From an uncultured Spirochaetaceae bacterium (GTDB taxonomy: Bacteria > Spirochaetota > Spirochaetia > Treponematales > Treponemataceae), in contig CACYBG010000309.1 in assembly GCA_902772605.1 (NCBI GenBank), forward strand, positions 1 to 6,613: DNA of 6,613 bases, read 5' to 3'. The position numbers and the translations under genes are program-made. Positions 5,451-6,613 of the stretch are shown one piece after another (within the stretch, counting starts at the first letter, position 1; each line of letters begins with the position of its first letter). Under the pieces are notes generated by a model that was not told the origin of the DNA, made no database searches, and worked only from the letters and a program-made list of their open reading frames with translations.

Positions 5451-6613
5451 ATGAAGAAGAACCGTCCATTGAAGGCCGCCGCATCACTTGCGCTCCTTTT
5501 GACTTTCGCATGTCCGATTTTTGCAAAACCCAGCATCAGCATAAATTCAACGAAAGATAAAACGTCGAAGGATAAAACGTCGGAGCAGAAACAGAAACTG
5601 ATGCAGAAATTCAAGCAGACTCCGGAAACTTCCCGTATCGATGAACTTAAGGCAAATAAAGAGGACGAAACGATGGTCGCCCTCAAGAACAGCAAGACCG
5701 ATTCGCTCAGAAAAACAGACGTAGACCGCTACATATCAAAGGTTGCGGAAACGATAGACGAAGCTGCATCCGACGATTTCGAACGCGTCAAGATGATTCA
5801 CGACATAATATGCCTGACCATCAGATACGATGACGACTCATATTGGAGCGGAGACACTCCTTCACAGGAGTCTGAAGACGTATTTAAAAGCGGATACGCC
5901 GTATGCGAAGGATTTTCCAGCGCATTCAAGAGGCTCTGCGACGAGCTTAACATTACATGTCGCGTCGTACACGGATATTCGCGCGGGGTCAGTGCAGACA
6001 TCAACAATGAAAGGAAGACATTCAGTTCAAACCATGCATGGAACATAGTCACCATCGATGGAAAGGACTATATCGTTGACAGCACCTGGGATGAAGGCTA
6101 CATGAAAGGAACGAAGTCAATCCATGAATACACGACGCACTGGCTTTTCCCGAATCCCGAGCAATTCATCTATTCCCACTACGCCGACTCTGCGGAAGAC
6201 CAGCTTCTTCCAAAGAAGGTATCGTTTTCACAGTTTTTGAAATATCCGTCGCTTTGGCCGAATTTTTTCTATGCGGTTAAAGACCTGCAGACCGATTTGA
6301 AACTGGTCAACCAGTGCAACGGAAACTTTGCAATCGAATATGTTGAAAATGAAAAACAGGAACTTTCATGCACCATACGTGACATTGAAAGCAACGAAAT
6401 CATCTCGGACCTGACCTTTACGCAGCTTACGGACGACGGAAAGACCAGGATTCTGATTTCTCTGCCGCACGCAGGAAAATATAAGGTATCTTTTTTCCAG
6501 CAGGACGACACGATGGAGGAAAGCACCTACTGCGGCGAAATGATACTGGATTCAAAGAAGGCGGGAACAATCGTTTACCCCAAGACATACGAAAACTACG
6601 GAGCCGAAAAGGA
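5451..6613 (+). CDS. Secreted transglutaminase-like (kyphoscoliosis-peptidase type) protein, 3' end outside window
   Basis: The frame is open from ATG 5451 to the window edge: 387 residues and two extra bases, with no stop. Residues 1-25 form a signal peptide. IFA before K26 is a signal peptidase I site, while LTFAC (17-21) could be read as a relaxed spirochaetal lipobox. A lysine/threonine-rich linker (26-90) follows. The transglutaminase-like core is at about 108-240: AVCEGFSSAF with Cys152, NHAWNIV with His195 and YIVDSTWD with Asp210, the expected Cys-His-Asp triad in the right order. FPNPEQFIYSHY (about 227-238) and the following beta-rich region (about 280-387) resemble the C-terminal part of KY-type proteins. 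Known relatives include cysteine peptidases and cross-linking enzymes; the substrate is unknown. The protein probably acts outside the cytoplasm. The start is set by AGGAGG 5 nt upstream. Confidence 0.85.
   Translation, partial: MKKNRPLKAAASLALLLTFACPIFAKPSISINSTKDKTSKDKTSEQKQKLMQKFKQTPETSRIDELKANKEDETMVALKNSKTDSLRKTDVDRYISKVAETIDEAASDDFERVKMIHDIICLTIRYDDDSYWSGDTPSQESEDVFKSGYAVCEGFSSAFKRLCDELNITCRVVHGYSRGVSADINNERKTFSSNHAWNIVTIDGKDYIVDSTWDEGYMKGTKSIHEYTTHWLFPNPEQFIYSHYADSAEDQLLPKKVSFSQFLKYPSLWPNFFYAVKDLQTDLKLVNQCNGNFAIEYVENEKQELSCTIRDIESNEIISDLTFTQLTDDGKTRILISLPHAGKYKVSFFQQDDTMEESTYCGEMILDSKKAGTIVYPKTYENYGAEK
5553..5582 (+). repeat. In-frame 15-bp tandem repeat coding KDKTS twice
   Basis: Two 15-bp units (5553-5567 and 5568-5582) differ by one base (AAA/AAG, both Lys) and encode KDKTSKDKTS in the linker just after the signal peptide. 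Being in frame and in a linker, unit number could vary between strains without harming the domain. Confidence 0.8.

Overview
The window looks like chromosome of a spirochaete, most likely a Treponema-like species. The main reason is the large minus-strand protein. It has an acidic cytoplasmic tail, one membrane segment and a periplasmic TPR array, as expected of the spirochaete-specific flagellar collar protein FlcA. Secreted proteins with short MKK-type signal peptides and moderate GC fit the same origin. The assignment rests on recognition, not on a search.

Layout. At the left edge is the C-terminal end of an amidase-signature enzyme on the plus strand (1-225). Eight bases later it meets a convergent two-gene minus-strand unit, read right to left: the TPR/collar-like protein (4123-845), then a small membrane protein of the CTP-dependent diacylglycerol/polyprenol kinase family (845-234). 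These two overlap by one base (TAATG), so translational coupling is likely. A 406-bp divergent intergenic region (4124-4529) follows. It holds a good sigma-70-type promoter abutting the collar gene, three dyads (two of them relatives of each other), a duplicated GCAAAACCGG element and a GCCGATAA sigma-28-like box just before the plus-strand gene. That gene (4530-5258) encodes a secreted protein that appears to consist of two tandem E-set/CBM48-like glycogen-binding-type domains. After a probable terminator comes a secreted transglutaminase-like (kyphoscoliosis-peptidase type) protein (5451 to beyond the right edge) with an intact Cys-His-Asp triad.

How the parts may work together. The collar-like protein would act in the periplasm at the flagellar motor. 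The divergent secreted protein is preceded by a flagellar-sigma-like box, so it may belong to the motility regulon; this is inference. The upstream regions of the two plus-strand secreted genes share a 23-24-nt element (21 of 24 aligned columns) followed by CGATAAG, which suggests common regulation or a duplicated promoter region. No mobile element, CRISPR array, tRNA or rRNA was seen.
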